Source: Symbiodinium natans | Lineage: Eukaryota > Sar > Dinophyceae > Suessiales > Symbiodiniaceae | Direction: 5' to 3' | NCBI GenBank assembly: GCA_905221605.1 | Contig: CAJNDS010002259.1 | Location: forward strand, 450,837 to 514,836 | Length of the DNA stretch: 64,000 nucleotides | Shown: piece by piece, positions 1 to 9,671 of the stretch | How positions within the stretch are numbered: position 1 is the first letter of the stretch | Layout of the letters: every line of letters starts with the position of its first letter | Made by a program: the position numbers and the translations under genes | Notes under the pieces: model-generated | What the model was told of the DNA's origin: nothing | The model's input: only the letters and a program-made list of their open reading frames with translations | Database searches by the model: none

Positions 1-130
1 GGGCGTTGTCGGGTTTAGGGTTAGGGTTTAGGGTTTAGGGTTTAGGGTTTAGGGTTTAGGGTTTAGGGTTTAGGGTTTAGGGTTTAGGGTTTAGGGTTTA
101 GGAATTGGGGTTTAGGGTGAATGACTCAGG
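1..130 (+). repeat. TTTAGGG array at the left edge
   Basis: About a dozen copies of TTTAGGG on the plus strand, slightly degenerate at both ends. The unit is the plant/alveolate telomere repeat. Equivalent arrays occur throughout the window in both orientations, so this one alone does not show that the window begins at a chromosome end. Confidence 0.9.
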
Positions 131-227
131 GTTTCGTGCTTCAACCCGCCCTCCCCTCCCCCCGCCCCTCCCCCCTCCCCGCCAGTTTGTGGTTTCTATT
201 ACTACCCCAAAACCCTAAACCCTAAAC

Positions 228-312
228 CCCCACACTAAGGGACCACGTAACTACCCTAAGAGGCTGTATATAACGGGTCCCTTTTAAGGGCCCATACTCA
301 GGAACCATGTAA
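228..312. mobile_element. MITE-like repeat, family D (GGGCCCATACTAAGGGACCATG type)
   Basis: Short palindromic segment carrying AAGGGACCA..GTAACTAC and, facing it, GGGCCCATACT and ACCATGTAACTAC. Related segments recur near 5548-5610, 10840-10975, 15246-15425 and 18290-18395, always as a short GC-balanced island within telomere repeats. Non-autonomous transposon or introner-type element is my inference; no protein is encoded. Confidence 0.45.
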
Positions 313-344
313 CTACCCCTGAACCCTAAACCCGAAACCCTAGT

Positions 345-660
345 CCCTAAACCCTAAACCCTAAACCCTAAACCCTAAACCCTAAACCCTAAACCCCCAT
401 ACTAAGGGACCCCATGAAGCAAATCCTGGGGTCCTGGCACGCAGCTTACGAAGCGAAGCGAGCTCAGGAACTCAGAAGTCTTGGGTAAACCCTGAAACCC
501 TGAAAGCCTGAAACCCTGAAACCCTGAAACCCTGAAACCCTGAAACCCTGAAACCCTGAAACCCTAAACTCTAAACCCTAAACCCTAAACCCTAAAACCT
601 AAACCCTAAACCCTAACCCTAAACCCTAAACCCTAAACCCTAAACCCTAAACCCTACATT
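345..660 (-). repeat. CCCTAAA array with a CCCTGAAA sub-array
   Basis: C-rich telomere repeat in two blocks (345-397 and 575-657). Between them, 485-565 is a homogeneous run of CCCTGAAA, an 8-mer variant. Homogeneous variant runs show that units have been amplified locally by slippage or unequal exchange. Confidence 0.85.
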
Positions 661-699
661 CCTAGGCTACTCTTTTGGGTCGAGAGCCGTAAGCCCGAG

Positions 700-763
700 A
701 TCAAACTTTGTCGGAGCTGCAGGACTCGTCGACCGAGCCATGCGCGAGGCACCAGCCTCAAAG
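700..763 (+). CDS. Candidate internal exon, unassigned
   Basis: Non-repetitive 64 bp between telomere arrays, preceded by CCCGAG and followed by AAG|GTTTAG. Read from 700 with one leading base it gives SNFVGAAGLVDRAMREAPASK without a stop. An alternative frame gives KLCRSCRTRRPSHARG, which looks like the start of a DHHC cysteine-rich domain, but no matching next exon was found, so neither reading is assigned. The donor is the first GT of a TTTAGGG array. Confidence 0.3.
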
Positions 764-816
764 GTTTAGGGTTTAGGGTTTAGGGTTTAGGGTTTAGGGT
801 TTAGGGTTTAGGGTTT
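764..816 (+). repeat. TTTAGGG array directly after a candidate exon
   Basis: Seven to eight perfect TTTAGGG units beginning exactly at the end of the open segment 700-763. It is an example of a G-rich telomere strand placed just downstream of a possible 5' splice site. Confidence 0.85.
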
Positions 817-2035
817 CCTCAACCCGGCCTGAAGCAGGATTCTTATCATGGTTATGGTGAGTGTATCTTGGGTTTCCGAAATTTGGGGGCCCCAAGTGGA
901 GTCTATACTACAGCTCCCTTTTTTGTTATCGTAAACCCCAAAATGGTTGCTTGCAAACATTTGTGAGTGTGTACATGGGATTTCGCATGTCGATGCAGCC
1001 GTGCATCGCGCCCGGATGGCGCGCACAGCCTGGGCCATGCGCTTTTCTCGTGTACTCGTGTTCGCATTCCGGCCGAAACATCGCGTTCTCGCCTGGTCGT
1101 GGGCATGGCCATGCTCGCCGTCCTCGAAACTGTCATCGTTGTTTGGCCTCAGGGCTCGCGAAATGCCAAACTGTCGTCATGTTTGGACGTTTGGGCTCGC
1201 GAAATGAGGAACTTTCATCGATGTTGGATGTGTGGGGTTCCGAAATGCGAAACTGTCATCGCTTGTGGACGTGGACTTCTGGGCTTCGCATGGTCTCTCA
1301 CTGTTTGGGGGCCAGTTACACTGGCACAAGTTTACTATATCTCCTTTCCCTAGCCCCTAAGCCCTAAGCCCTAAGCCCTAAGCCCTCAACCCTAAACCCG
1401 TCCCTGTTCGTTAGGGCCTGGTTCCCTAGAACACGAACTTAACTGAAGCAACTCCGCCTCAAGATGTATAAGAACAAGTTGCCAAAGTTGCGCGTAAATA
1501 CATAGCCAAGGAGAGCCAGTATGACTCCGCGAGCTACCGTTGTAGCAATTACTCCACGAATTTTCTTCGTAGCAAGTAAACTAGTTGCTCCTACGATAGT
1601 TCCGGCATTGCTACTCTTTCTGTTGTAGCTGATGACTAGGCTTCTACTAGAAACTCATATTTATTCCGGCAACACAATATACTCGAAAGAAAAGAGGTGG
1701 TGCCCTTGTAACTCCCCCAACTAAACCCAGAACCGAAAGCCCCCAAGTCCCCAACCCTAAGCCCCAAACCCCAAAGCCTAAACCCTAAACCCTAAACCCT
1801 AAGAACCTAAACCCTAAACCTTAAACCCTAAGAGCTCCAGTCCCCCAAAACCCGAAACCCGAAACCCATCTCATAGGGTTTTGGGTTTAGGGTGTAGGGT
1901 GTAGGGTGTAGGTGTGCTAGGGTTTAGGGTGCTAGGGCTTTAGGGGTTTAGATGTTAAGGCTTTTGGTTTTATTTCACAGCTTCGGTTTCACCCTTGAGA
2001 GTCGTTGCTGGCACGCCCCGTTGCTCCGCGTGCAG
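817..2035. other. Repeat patchwork without a supported gene
   Basis: Contains 861-945, an inverted-repeat island of family B (TTTCCGAAATTTGGGGGCCCC facing TATCGTAAACCCC). A unique segment at 950-1340 has internally repeated phrases (GCTCGCGAAATG..CTGTCATCG recurs about five times), so its open frames are repeat-derived. Degenerate CCCTAAG/CCCTAAA and TGTAGGG runs follow at 1350-1400 and 1755-1960. I see no convincing coding exon. Confidence 0.6.
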
Positions 2036-2105
2036 GTTTGCAAGAAGTACAAGAAAGCCAGCTCGGTGCGCCAGCTCGGTCGTCAAGGGCACCAGGGCTC
2101 ACAGG
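2036..2105 (+). CDS. Candidate internal exon, unassigned
   Basis: Acceptor GCGTGCAG then an open stretch reading VCKKYKKASSVRQLGRQGHQ and a few more residues, with a GC donor (ACAGG|GCATGT). Lysine- and glutamine-rich; no family recognised. It may share a gene with 2220-2291 and 2414-2468, but phases cannot be settled. Confidence 0.3.
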
Positions 2106-2219
2106 GCATGTGCCTCTGAGGTTGCATGTTTGCTTTTGGGGGTGTCCGGACAACCCTGAGCCCTAAACCCTAAACCCGAAACCCGAAATCCGAAACCCTA
2201 AACCCTAAACCCTACACAG

Positions 2220-2291
2220 ACTTTGTGTTTCGATCGAGCTAGCGGAGTACTTGGCCAGAGCTTTCAGACATGCCACAACGCGTTTTGGCCA
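2220..2291 (+). CDS. Candidate internal exon, unassigned
   Basis: Follows a C-rich telomere run ending CCTACACAG and ends CCA|GTTTAGGG. One frame reads LCVSIELAEYLARAFRHATT then RFG, which looks like an amphipathic helix. A second frame is also open. The possible donor is again the first GT of a telomere-like unit. Confidence 0.3.
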
Positions 2292-2413
2292 GTTTAGGGC
2301 TTCGGGTTTGGTTATTTGTTTCATAGGGTAGGTTTTGTTTAGGGGTTTAGGGTCTTGTAGGGTTTTTGTTAAGGGTTTAGGGTTTTAGGGTCTAGGACAC
2401 TCTGCCAACTCAG

Positions 2414-2468
2414 GTGCAAATCACCCATTTCATCGGTGGGCCGTGCCAGGAGGGCGAGCTGCTACCCG
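2414..2468 (+). CDS. Candidate internal exon, unassigned
   Basis: Acceptor CAACTCAG, open stretch reading VQITHFIGGPCQEGELLPG, then GC donor (CCCG|GCTTAG) followed at once by TTTAGGG repeats. All three frames are open over this short length, so the reading is provisional. Confidence 0.3.
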
Positions 2469-2553
2469 GCTTAGGGTTTAGGATTTAGGGTTTAGGGTTT
2501 AGGGTTTAGGGTTTAGGGTTTAGGGTTTAGGGTTTAGGGTTTAGGGTTTAGGC
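2466..2553 (+). repeat. TTTAGGG array
   Basis: About twelve near-perfect TTTAGGG units beginning right after the candidate exon that ends near 2468. Confidence 0.9.
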
Positions 2554-2929
2554 TGGCTGTTTCTTACTGGGTCGTAGCAGGGCTTGTTGGCCCGGTGGTG
2601 CCCTTTTTGCCGTTTTTTGTTTGTGGGTTCAAGGTTCCCGCATCAAGTAACTAACCCGCCAAACAGGGTATCCTCAGTGCAACATTATTTTCTGGGCTAC
2701 CAAGTAGGGAATTTGGGAACGAGGGAAATTCGGTACATGACCTCCTTCTAGGGGTACCTATCTTGCTTTACACGGTGCCTACAAAACTGCCCGAGACACT
2801 AAACTACCCGAACCCAACCTGACCCTGCTTCGCACGCAATTTAGGGTTTAGGGTTTAGGGTTTAGGAAAGCAAGTAGTAGGAGCCTATATTCCCCTTGCG
2901 GGCGCCCACGGCAACCACCAATTGATATT

Positions 2930-3310
2930 GCCTCACTTGCCCCACTTGCTGTTCCAGAAGAGCTAAATGATGTTGACCAACTGCTTGCCTGGAAGAGCTA
3001 CGAATTGATTTTGCCTGCTTGTCCCACTTGTCCCTCTTGCCCCACTTGCCCCACCGCACCTGCCCCACGCACCTGCCCTGGCCGCGAGTCTGCCTCAAGG
3101 ACAGCGCGGTTTGAGGCAGACTTGTGGTTGGGGCGGGCACGAGCTGGAAGAGAAGGGGAACAAACCGGGGGAAGCAAGTGGGGCAAAGTGAGGTGGGGCA
3201 AGTGGCAGAAATGGCTTAGCGGTTAAGACCGGGCAAGTGGGGCTAGTGGCACATATCGTTTCCGCGTCCCGACCAAAGCAAGTAGACAAGCGGGGCAAGT
3301 GGCAGAACAA
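2930..3310. repeat. Foldback of short CTTGCCCCA repeats
   Basis: Left arm carries repeated ACTTGCCCC or CTTGTCCC phrases (2932-2955, 3015-3055); right arm carries the complement GGGGCAAGTG (3170-3200, 3230-3245, 3290-3305). The centre (about 3088-3123) is a 13-bp perfect stem AGTCTGCCTCAA/TTGAGGCAGACT around an 11-nt loop. Open frames here on both strands are consequences of the repeat. Confidence 0.7.
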
Positions 3311-4435
3311 GCTCGCGGTGCAGTATAGGACTTCGTGACCAAGATGCCCATTAAAGTTTGCCCCTGAAACCTGAAGCCCTAGACCCTAAACCCCAAATCC
3401 TAAAGGGCCTAAAGGGCCTAAAGGGCCTAAAGCCCCAACCTCACTACCTCAGGATGTGCTGCGTTGTTCTTGGTGGTGGCGGCTGTGGTTGGACAGCACG
3501 AGCCCCGATCGTGATTATATAGCCCCTAGGTACGCACACACACACACACACATACATATGTCCCTTACGTAGTCCGAAAAGTGCTTATAAGCCAGGTACC
3601 CCATAATCAAGCGCTATCTGGGGTGTCTCATAGAGGTCCCGCATTTCGTCTTTGAGGAGAAGGATTGGAAGATTAAGGTTTAAGGCCTTGGTTATCTAGG
3701 CCACAGACGTCTACACCCAAACTCTAAGTCAAAGGACTACTGAAGGTTCATAGGAAGTTTTAAGTTGAACCCTAAACGCTAAGCCCTAATCCCTAAGTGG
3801 CGTTTAGGGTTTAGGGTTCAGGGTTTAGAGGGAAACCTTGCACCTTAACAAAAATCTAAACTAGTTCAACATGCCAATACATCAGCCACATTTTCCCTTG
3901 CGTTGGTGGTATCAAGATGACTCCATGTAGGGTTTATGGGGAATCCCGCGGACCCTATACCTAGAGCCTTACCTCACAGAACTGTAAACCCAAAGGTCGT
4001 GAAGTCCCTGGAGAAGGCAGTTGAACTCGTGCCGGTCTCAGAGTTTTGTAGTGAGGAAAGGGGGTCAGGGGGGAAGGGGGGGGGAAGGGGGGTGGAAGGC
4101 GGGCAGGTTTTAGGGTTTAAGGGATCTTATTTCTGTAATTTGCAAGGGGGTTTAGGGTTAGGGGGGGGTGGAGTGGGGTTGGGGATTACCACGCACATGA
4201 TCGGCATTGTTTGTAAGCCATCATAAACGAGAAGTGTAAACGAGAAGTACTAAGTAGTATGTTCTAATCGAGACCCCGGAAAGGCCCCTCTAATTCGCTC
4301 AGCATCCCTGTCCAGAGCCCCCCTGCCCTTCTATCGTACCCTTCTTGTTGCATTCTTTGTTTGTTTGAAAGGCATTTACTGTTTGTCACAGGCTCTCGCA
4401 AGTAGAACCGAAACCTGAGAATAATTTGGAACTGG
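3311..4435. other. Repeat-rich DNA without a supported gene
   Basis: Degenerate telomere repeats, a CCTAAAGGG triplet run (3400-3430), a short CA microsatellite (3533-3551) and a G-rich stretch (4060-4180). No exon with convincing borders was seen. Confidence 0.55.
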
Positions 4436-4569
4436 TGTGTTGAGGCTATGGGCGGGCTGGTTCTTATCTTGGAAAGGCTACTCCGTTCGCGTGCGCTTTC
4501 CAAGAATCGTTTTTCCGATTTGAGCACTGTTATCTCAGTGTACTCTATGTTGCCTGCACGAAAACATCG

Positions 4570-4941
4570 GTGCCGACGAGTTTTGCTCAATCTTGCCAAG
4601 CCTCCGACAGCTCGTCAACTGTTCCGGTGACGCTGGCGCAGGCTTCAGCAACTGCCCGTCATAACCTAGATGAGTTTGTGCCTGTGAAAGCTTTTCATTT
4701 CAAAGACCTCACACCCGGACAGAGAAGAACTTCGGCTCCTGCAAAAACACCTGCTGCAGCGTTCCCGCCAAAAAGCAGAAGTGTAGAATTCTTGGCGCAG
4801 ACGATGAAGCTGAGTCTGCCATCGTCCTTGGAAAGCCACAACTCCGAAAGTTTACCTGTTGGGGCGAAGCAGCCCTCGCAACGCGCACATAGATCTCTTA
4901 GCAGCGCGCAGACTGTTGCGACTACCCGGACTAGTCTCTGA
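4570..4941 (+). CDS. Hypothetical open frame of 123 codons
   Basis: One of the few long frames of ordinary composition in the left part of the window. It is serine-, threonine- and alanine-rich (DEFVPVKAFHFKDLTPGQRR near residue 35-54) and ends at TGA. The start may be an internal ATG of a longer exon, since an acceptor-like CTGGCGCAG|GCTTC lies inside. No family recognised; no transmembrane segment or catalytic motif visible. Could be a last exon or chance. Confidence 0.33.
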   Translation: MPTSFAQSCQASDSSSTVPVTLAQASATARHNLDEFVPVKAFHFKDLTPGQRRTSAPAKTPAAAFPPKSRSVEFLAQTMKLSLPSSLESHNSESLPVGAKQPSQRAHRSLSSAQTVATTRTSL

Positions 4942-5331
4942 ATGCCCTATCCGCAGAAAAGGCATGGCTGGACAAAAGAGATGCCCTCCAGACAACGTCC
5001 ACCCCTGGAACCTCAAACACGCACAACACGTGCTCGCGCAACACGTGCGCGCGCGAACGTGACAGCGGCCCGTTCTTGGTCGGGAGACGTCCCTTTGGGG
5101 TTGTTTGTCTTGTAGTAGGCCGGCGAAGATGAGGCGAATACAGAAGCTGCGGGACGTTTCTTCCTGATCGATGTGGCAAAGCCACCTTTTCCCAAACCGA
5201 ACACCATCGCACCGTAGCTCTTGAGATGCTAAATCCCAGAAGCCAAAAACAAACCCCAAACCCTCAGCCCTAAACCCTCGGAGCCCTTGAAAAGCCAAAT
5301 TTTCAGAGCCCTTCTAAGCCAGATCTCCCTT

Positions 5332-5390
5332 TAGGGTTTAGGGTTTAGGGTTTAGGGTTTAGGGTTTAGGGTTTAGGGTTTAGGGTTGAG
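5332..5390 (+). repeat. TTTAGGG array
   Basis: Eight TTTAGGG units, degenerating to TTGAGGG at the right edge. Confidence 0.9.
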
Positions 5391-5423
5391 GGTTCCCGTT
5401 CTTGGCACGCCTTGTCGCTGAAG

Positions 5424-5465
5424 GCCTTCAGCCGTGCGGCGGCCCGCTGCGAGGCAGCCGACGGA
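5424..5465 (+). CDS. Candidate internal exon, TPR-helix-like
   Basis: Acceptor GTCGCTGAAG then a 14-codon frame AFSRAAARCEAADG and a GC donor (GGA|GCTTGC). Alanine- and arginine-rich helix reminiscent of a tetratricopeptide helix, but too short to name. Lies upstream of the GLQ/LNG module exons and on the same strand. Confidence 0.28.
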
Positions 5466-5873
5466 GCTTGCTTCTGATGTATGGGCTCTTAATTTGAACA
5501 GGGTATAGGGTTTCGGGTTTAGGGTTTAGGGTTTAGGGTTTATCAGGGATATATACGGGGTCCCCTGTTAAGGGCCGTCCCCTTTCAAGGGCCCATACTA
5601 AGGGACCATGTAAGTCTAGGATTTAAGAGGTTCAAGGATTTCTGGGTTCTAGGTGCCACTAGGTGCATGGGGCTTAAGGGCTTCGGGGGTTTCGGGAGAG
5701 AAAGGTCTTAGAGGGTTGAAGGCTTGAGAATGTGGGATTTCCGAGCTTTACCGATGCATGGATGGGTATAGCTGGGATTCTGAGTGGGGCAACTGAGAAG
5801 TGGTTACGACGCTATTGCCCTACTGAATACTTCCCACAAACCCTGAAGCAACCCTGATTTCGTACCCTAAGCC

Positions 5874-6200
5874 TTGGACCCTCGACCCTTTCTGTTTCCA
5901 AGCTGGAGCCTGAGCAGGCTTTGCCCTCAACTCTGCCAGAGTTTCGCTGTCACAGTTCAGTGGGGCAAATGCCACACCTTGGTTCACGATTCAGAGAAGC
6001 CTGACTTGCATTGCACCGTGGCAACTTGCACGAGAAGCTTACGCTGCACGCCTACGGCGCGGGAAGCCGAAGGGAACCAGACCAGGAAAGTCCGGAAGGT
6101 GTGTGAAACATGCGTGGTAGTGCGAGAGGAAAGGGCACACGAATGGCAGACCAGCTTTCACAAGACTCGCCGTTCTGCAGAGCGAGGATGCTTAGGAGGG
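5874..6200 (+). other. Unique segment with an open frame, unassigned
   Basis: Non-repetitive DNA with a plus-strand frame from about 5874 to 6299 rich in R, C and T (central CHTLVHDSEKPDLHCTVATC). The last 30 codons run into degenerate telomere repeat. Nothing recognised; splice borders not evident. Confidence 0.25.
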
Positions 6201-6485
6201 TTTAGGAGGTGGAGTTTAGGGTGTAGGGTTTGGGGCTTAGGAACTGGGGCTGAGGGTTTACACGTAGGGGTTGTAAGAACCTCGAATTTGAGCCTTTAGG
6301 GAGCTGCCCCTGTACAACGCGGAAAATGCTAGATGCTGGATGATAAAGGCTGACCATGCACATGTGGCGGTTTCACATCTCGTCGACAGGATTCCGGTGC
6401 TCATCAGTCACCCAAGCCCTAAAACCTAAACCCGACACCCTACTCCCTAAACTCCCTACTCCCTACACCCTAAACTCCCCCAACC

Positions 6486-6517
<32 letters not shown>

Positions 6518-6580
6518 ACCCTAAACCCTAAACCCAACACAAGAATGCTTAACCTTCGAAGAACCCGCCGGTGTTCGCAG

Positions 6581-6631
6581 GCGGAGGGCTCCATCCACGG
6601 AGGTCAGACGGTGCGACTCGTTGGTCTTCAG
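6581..6631 (+). CDS. LNG-module protein, exon a
   Basis: Acceptor GTTCGCAG; 17 codons reading AEGSIHGGQTVRLVGLQ; GC donor (CAG|GCCCCGG). It joins in phase 0 to 7133, whose start GCTGCGCCA resembles the first bases of this intron. Product: VRLVGLQ..LNGEVG..., a short beta-rich module that I associate with dinoflagellate proteins (family memory, not verified). Confidence 0.5.
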
Positions 6632-6636
6632 GCCCC

Positions 6637-6697
6637 GGGTTTAGGGTTTAGGGTTTAGGGTTTAGGGTTTAGGGTTTAGGGTTTAGGGTTTAGGGCC
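6637..6697 (+). repeat. TTTAGGG array at the start of an intron
   Basis: Eight perfect units, beginning a few bases downstream of the GC donor of the exon at 6581-6631. Confidence 0.9.
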
Positions 6698-6831
6698 TTG
6701 GGGTTCGGAGTTGGGTTCCGGGGGCGGGGGGGGGGTTTAGGGTTTCGGGCTTAGGGGGTATAATGCAGAATTTGTGAAGCGCTAGACTTCCCATCATGTG
6801 AGTCGTTGCTACGGCTGCAGAGGGCCGTCTA

Positions 6832-6989
6832 ATCATGGGTTTCCCTACTACCCCCTCTATACTACCCTCCCCTATGCTCCCCCCTTAACTAGCCTTCATT
6901 ACCCTTAACTCGCCTTAATTATAGGGGGAACCTAGGGGGGGTAGTATAGGGGGGCGGGGGGGGGGGGGGGTAGTAGGGGAACCCATGAT
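6832..6989. mobile_element. MITE-like foldback with 23-bp terminal inverted repeats
   Basis: Left end ATCATGGGTTTCCCTACTACC and right end GGTAGTAGGGGAACCCATGAT are inverted copies with one mismatch over about 23 bp. The inside repeats TATACTACCC and GGGTAGTATA, so most of the element can fold. CTA flanks it on both sides, a possible 3-bp target duplication. It sits inside the intron between 6631 and 7133. Confidence 0.65.
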
Positions 6990-7132
6990 CTAACATCATC
7001 TCCCGTCGCAGGTACACAACGTAGGCCTTTGAGGGTTTAGGGTTGAGGGTCAAGCCTGAGGCCACAAGCCATACGCCCCAAACCCTAAACCCTATACCCT
7101 AAACCCTATACCCAAACCCTAAACTCCAACAG

Positions 7133-7203
7133 GCTGCGCCAGAGCTGAACGGGGAGGTGGGCATCGCCCTGCGTTTTAACACAGAGTCGGGCCGCGCCTG
7201 GAA
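7133..7203 (+). CDS. LNG-module protein, exon b
   Basis: Acceptor TCCAACAG; frame AAPELNGEVGIALRFNTESG then RAW; GC donor (TGGAA|GCAAG) in phase 2. The core LNGEVGIALRF....GR.W is continuous across three exons with 6581-6631 and 8563-8631. Base composition is GC-rich and codon-like, unlike the repeats on either side. Confidence 0.52.
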
Positions 7204-7223
7204 GCAAGAAGGGGGCATGCTAA

Positions 7224-7362
7224 GTTTAGGGTTTAGGGTTTAGGGTTTAGGGTTTAGGGTTTAGGGTTCAGGGTTTAGGGTTTAGGGTTTAGGGTTTAGG
7301 GTTCAGGGTTCAGGGTTTAGGGTTTAGGGTTTAGGGTTTAGGGTTTAGGGTTTAGGGTTTAT
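7224..7362 (+). repeat. Long TTTAGGG array with TTCAGGG variants
   Basis: About 20 units, mostly TTTAGGG with scattered TTCAGGG, beginning about 20 bp after the donor of the exon at 7133-7203. Confidence 0.9.
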
Positions 7363-7455
7363 AGAAATTGTATAGGGTTTGGGTCCCAATACCGTTTCGA
7401 ACGAAACGTTTCGAACGAAACGTTTCGAACGAAAGTTTCGAACGAAACGTTTAGT
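7363..7455. repeat. Family G repeat (AACGAAACGTTTCG palindromes)
   Basis: TAGAAATTGTATAGGGTTTGG followed by four head-to-tail copies of the palindromic unit CGAACGAAACGTTT. Related sequences occur at 20105-20260, 35125-35195, 36523-36590, 36950-37090 and 53100-53150. Confidence 0.6.
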
Positions 7456-7467
7456 TTTTTAAAACTG

Positions 7468-7655
7468 GTGGTGGAGGGGGGAGGAGGGGGGAGGGCGGGG
7501 AGGGGGGGGGAGGGGGGGGCGGGAGGGGGAGGGGCGGGGGGGGGGAGGGGGAGGGGGGAGGAGGAGGCAGGGGTGGAGGGGTGGAGGGGGGGTGTGAGGG
7601 GGGGAGGGAGGGAGAGGGCGAGGGTGGAGGGGGAGGGGGGGGAAGGGCGAGGTTA
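7468..7655 (+). repeat. Purine (G/A) low-complexity tract
   Basis: Almost pure GGGGAGG-type purine run on the plus strand. The glycine/arginine and proline frames predicted on the two strands are artefacts of it. Confidence 0.85.
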
Positions 7656-7664
7656 AGTAAATGA

Positions 7665-7875
7665 GCATTACTGGCTTTAAACCAGCCTGTCAGCTTGTTA
7701 GCACAAACTTCAACTTGAAAATTCAGATTGCTACTGGAGGGGAGGGGAGGGGAGGTTTAAGTACCTTGTGAGCAGTTGGCCTCAGACTTAAACTCGGCTC
7801 GGCAGCTGTTTAGGAAAATAACTTTGAAAATTCAGAATGATACCACATACAATGTCTATTTATTTTGTCTTGAGG
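7665..7875 (-). repeat. Family F repeat, minus orientation
   Basis: The right end (TCTATTTATTTTGTCTTGAGG) is the reverse complement of the sequence that begins the copies at 34262, 35660 and 56760. Two diverged halves (7665-7740, 7755-7875) share AATTCAGA near their ends. Confidence 0.55.
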
Positions 7876-8299
7876 GTTTAGGTTTAGGGGTTAGGGTTTA
7901 GGGTTTAGGGGTTTGGGGTTAGGGTTAGGGTGAGGGCTAAGTTTGGGGCTTGTGCGGGAGCAGCTGCGTTCTTGGAGTTAGCTGGTTTAGGGTTAGGATT
8001 GAGCATTCAAGATTTTCGTTCCAAGTTCGAGTAGGGGTAGGGAGTTTAGGATTACAGGTCTGCGCAGGGGTAGGAGTTTAGGGTTCAGGGTTAGGGTTTA
8101 GGGATTCAGGGGACAAGTTGTGCTGCCAGCTGCGTCACTGTGTTATGCGTCTGTTCTCTCAGGGCCTGCCGTGCTCCCTAAACCCTGGCCCCTAAACCGG
8201 CCTAAAAAACAACTGGAAATGGTCTGGGCCTTTCTGTTTAGTAGGACTAAGGGAGTGAAACCTTGTCGCAGGGTAAGTTCTGCCTGGGCGATGTAATCC

Positions 8300-8420
8300 G
8301 ATGTGGGGGTTTTCCGATTAGCGGTACCTCTATTGGGGGGGTCCTGATATACGGGATCCTACTATGGGGTTTTAATCCCTTCCCCCTTTATGAAATGCCC
8401 CCTAAGATAAAAACACTTTC
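8300..8420. mobile_element. Family B inverted-repeat element, degenerate
   Basis: GGGGGTTTTCCGATTAGCGG, GGGGTCCTGATATACGG and a terminal CCCCCTAAG resemble the better preserved copies at 14464-14677, 54461-54562 and 54711-54850. Confidence 0.45.
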
Positions 8421-8562
8421 CGGAAAAATCATGCCGAAACGACCCCGCCTTTTTAAACCTATCTATACATATATATATATTATAGACATTACTACTTTGG
8501 GGCCCTTATATTTTTCAACAACCTCATGTAACGATGGCAGAGCCTGGTGCCATTGCGATGAG

Positions 8563-8631
8563 GCTGGCTGTGCGCCTACGCAATGGCGAGGCGCATTTGC
8601 TCGTTCCAAAAGCCTCGAAAAATCGAAAAGG
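8563..8631 (+). CDS. LNG-module protein, exon c
   Basis: Acceptor GCGATGAG; one base completes the preceding codon, then LAVRLRNGEAHLLVPKAS and KNRK. Ends AAAGG|GTTTAGGG, the donor being a telomere-like unit; an earlier GC donor (CCAAAA|GCCTCG) is also possible. Together with exons a and b it gives VRLVGLQ-LNGEVGIALRF-GRAW-LAVRLRNGE. An ATG at 8534 lies upstream in the same frame and could be an alternative start. Confidence 0.48.
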
Positions 8632-9671
8632 GTTTAGGGTTTGGGGTTTGTGTTTAGGGTTTTTTTAGGGTTCACGGTTTAGGGTGTAGGGTGTGTTTAG
8701 GGTTAGGTCTGGCCAGAAGCCCTAAGCCCAACAGTGCTGATCTCAGGTTGGTCCCAGTGTGGTAGGTAGGATTTTGTGTATGGGCTTAGGAATTTGGTTT
8801 TCGGCTTTCGGGTCAGGCTTTATTAGGGCTAGGTTTAGGGGTTTAGGGTTTTAGGATTTAGGGCGGGCTCCTTTTTCTTTGGTCTAGCAAAGGCCTTTTC
8901 AACAGACAGTCCTGCCAGCGCCTGCCTTCCTCAACAAAGAGGACACTCAGCAATTTCCTGCTTATTGCTTTACTGTAGGGATTTCTGGGGCTTAGGGTTT
9001 AGGGTCTTTGTGGGAATACAAAAAACCCGAAGCCCCAACCTCTCAACCCCCTTGAAATAATAGCAAGGCTACCTTGTTTGGTCCCCGCAGGTGACTGGAG
9101 AATGCCTACAGGCTTACAGGTTGGTTGACAGGGGTTGGGCTTGTTAGGTTTGTGGCTGCAGGTTTGTAGGGTTTGGCGGCTGATAGGGGTCTGTAGGGCC
9201 TTTATTGTCATGTGGTATGGCTCCAGAGGGTTGAGGCGTGCAGGCAAACCTAACCTCAACCGCCCATACGCGGGCTGAGCGGCTGAACGTGGGGGGGTAA
9301 ACGGGTTCGGGGATGAGTGCCTAAGGGATTAGGTTTTTGGGTTTGGGATAGAGTTTAAGGTTGTTAGGGCTGTCGGCTTTGAAAGGCACGCCCATGAAAA
9401 GAACAGAGGTCTAAGTTGTCAAGCCCTTGCTTATGCCTATAAACTCTAAAAATCCTTTCGAGACCCAGAGGCCCTGTAAAACCCGATGTACTCTACAACC
9501 CCTATAGAAATCCTACAAATGCAAAAACCCAACCCTAAATCCGAAACCCTAAACCCTAAACCCTAAAACCTAAACCCATAAGCTGGGAGTTGGGAAGCCG
9601 GTTGTTCTCTTGGCTCCCGCGTTGGACAATCCACTCTTCTCCGCAGCCTGGAGAGGTGGAGATTTGGCGAA
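8632..9671. other. Degenerate telomere repeats, no supported gene
   Basis: TTTAGGG-like runs of poor quality, a unique segment 8880-8975 and a segment 9360-9500 without clear exon borders. The minus-strand frame at 8999-9259 is proline/threonine-rich and partly repeat-derived. Confidence 0.5.

Noticed and set aside
1-130. A true chromosome end at the left edge
   Set aside because: The array is short and no different from dozens of internal arrays; orientation and flanks give no proof of a terminus.
691-763. DHHC palmitoyltransferase cysteine-rich start (CRSCRTRRPSHARG)
   Set aside because: Suggestive, but no downstream exon with HC..C..C or DHHC was found within reach, and another frame is equally open.
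4852-5298. 148-codon minus-strand frame overlapping the 4570-4941 plus frame
   Set aside because: Several shifted minus frames are open over the same stretch and the 3' part runs into degenerate telomere repeat; not favoured over the plus frame.
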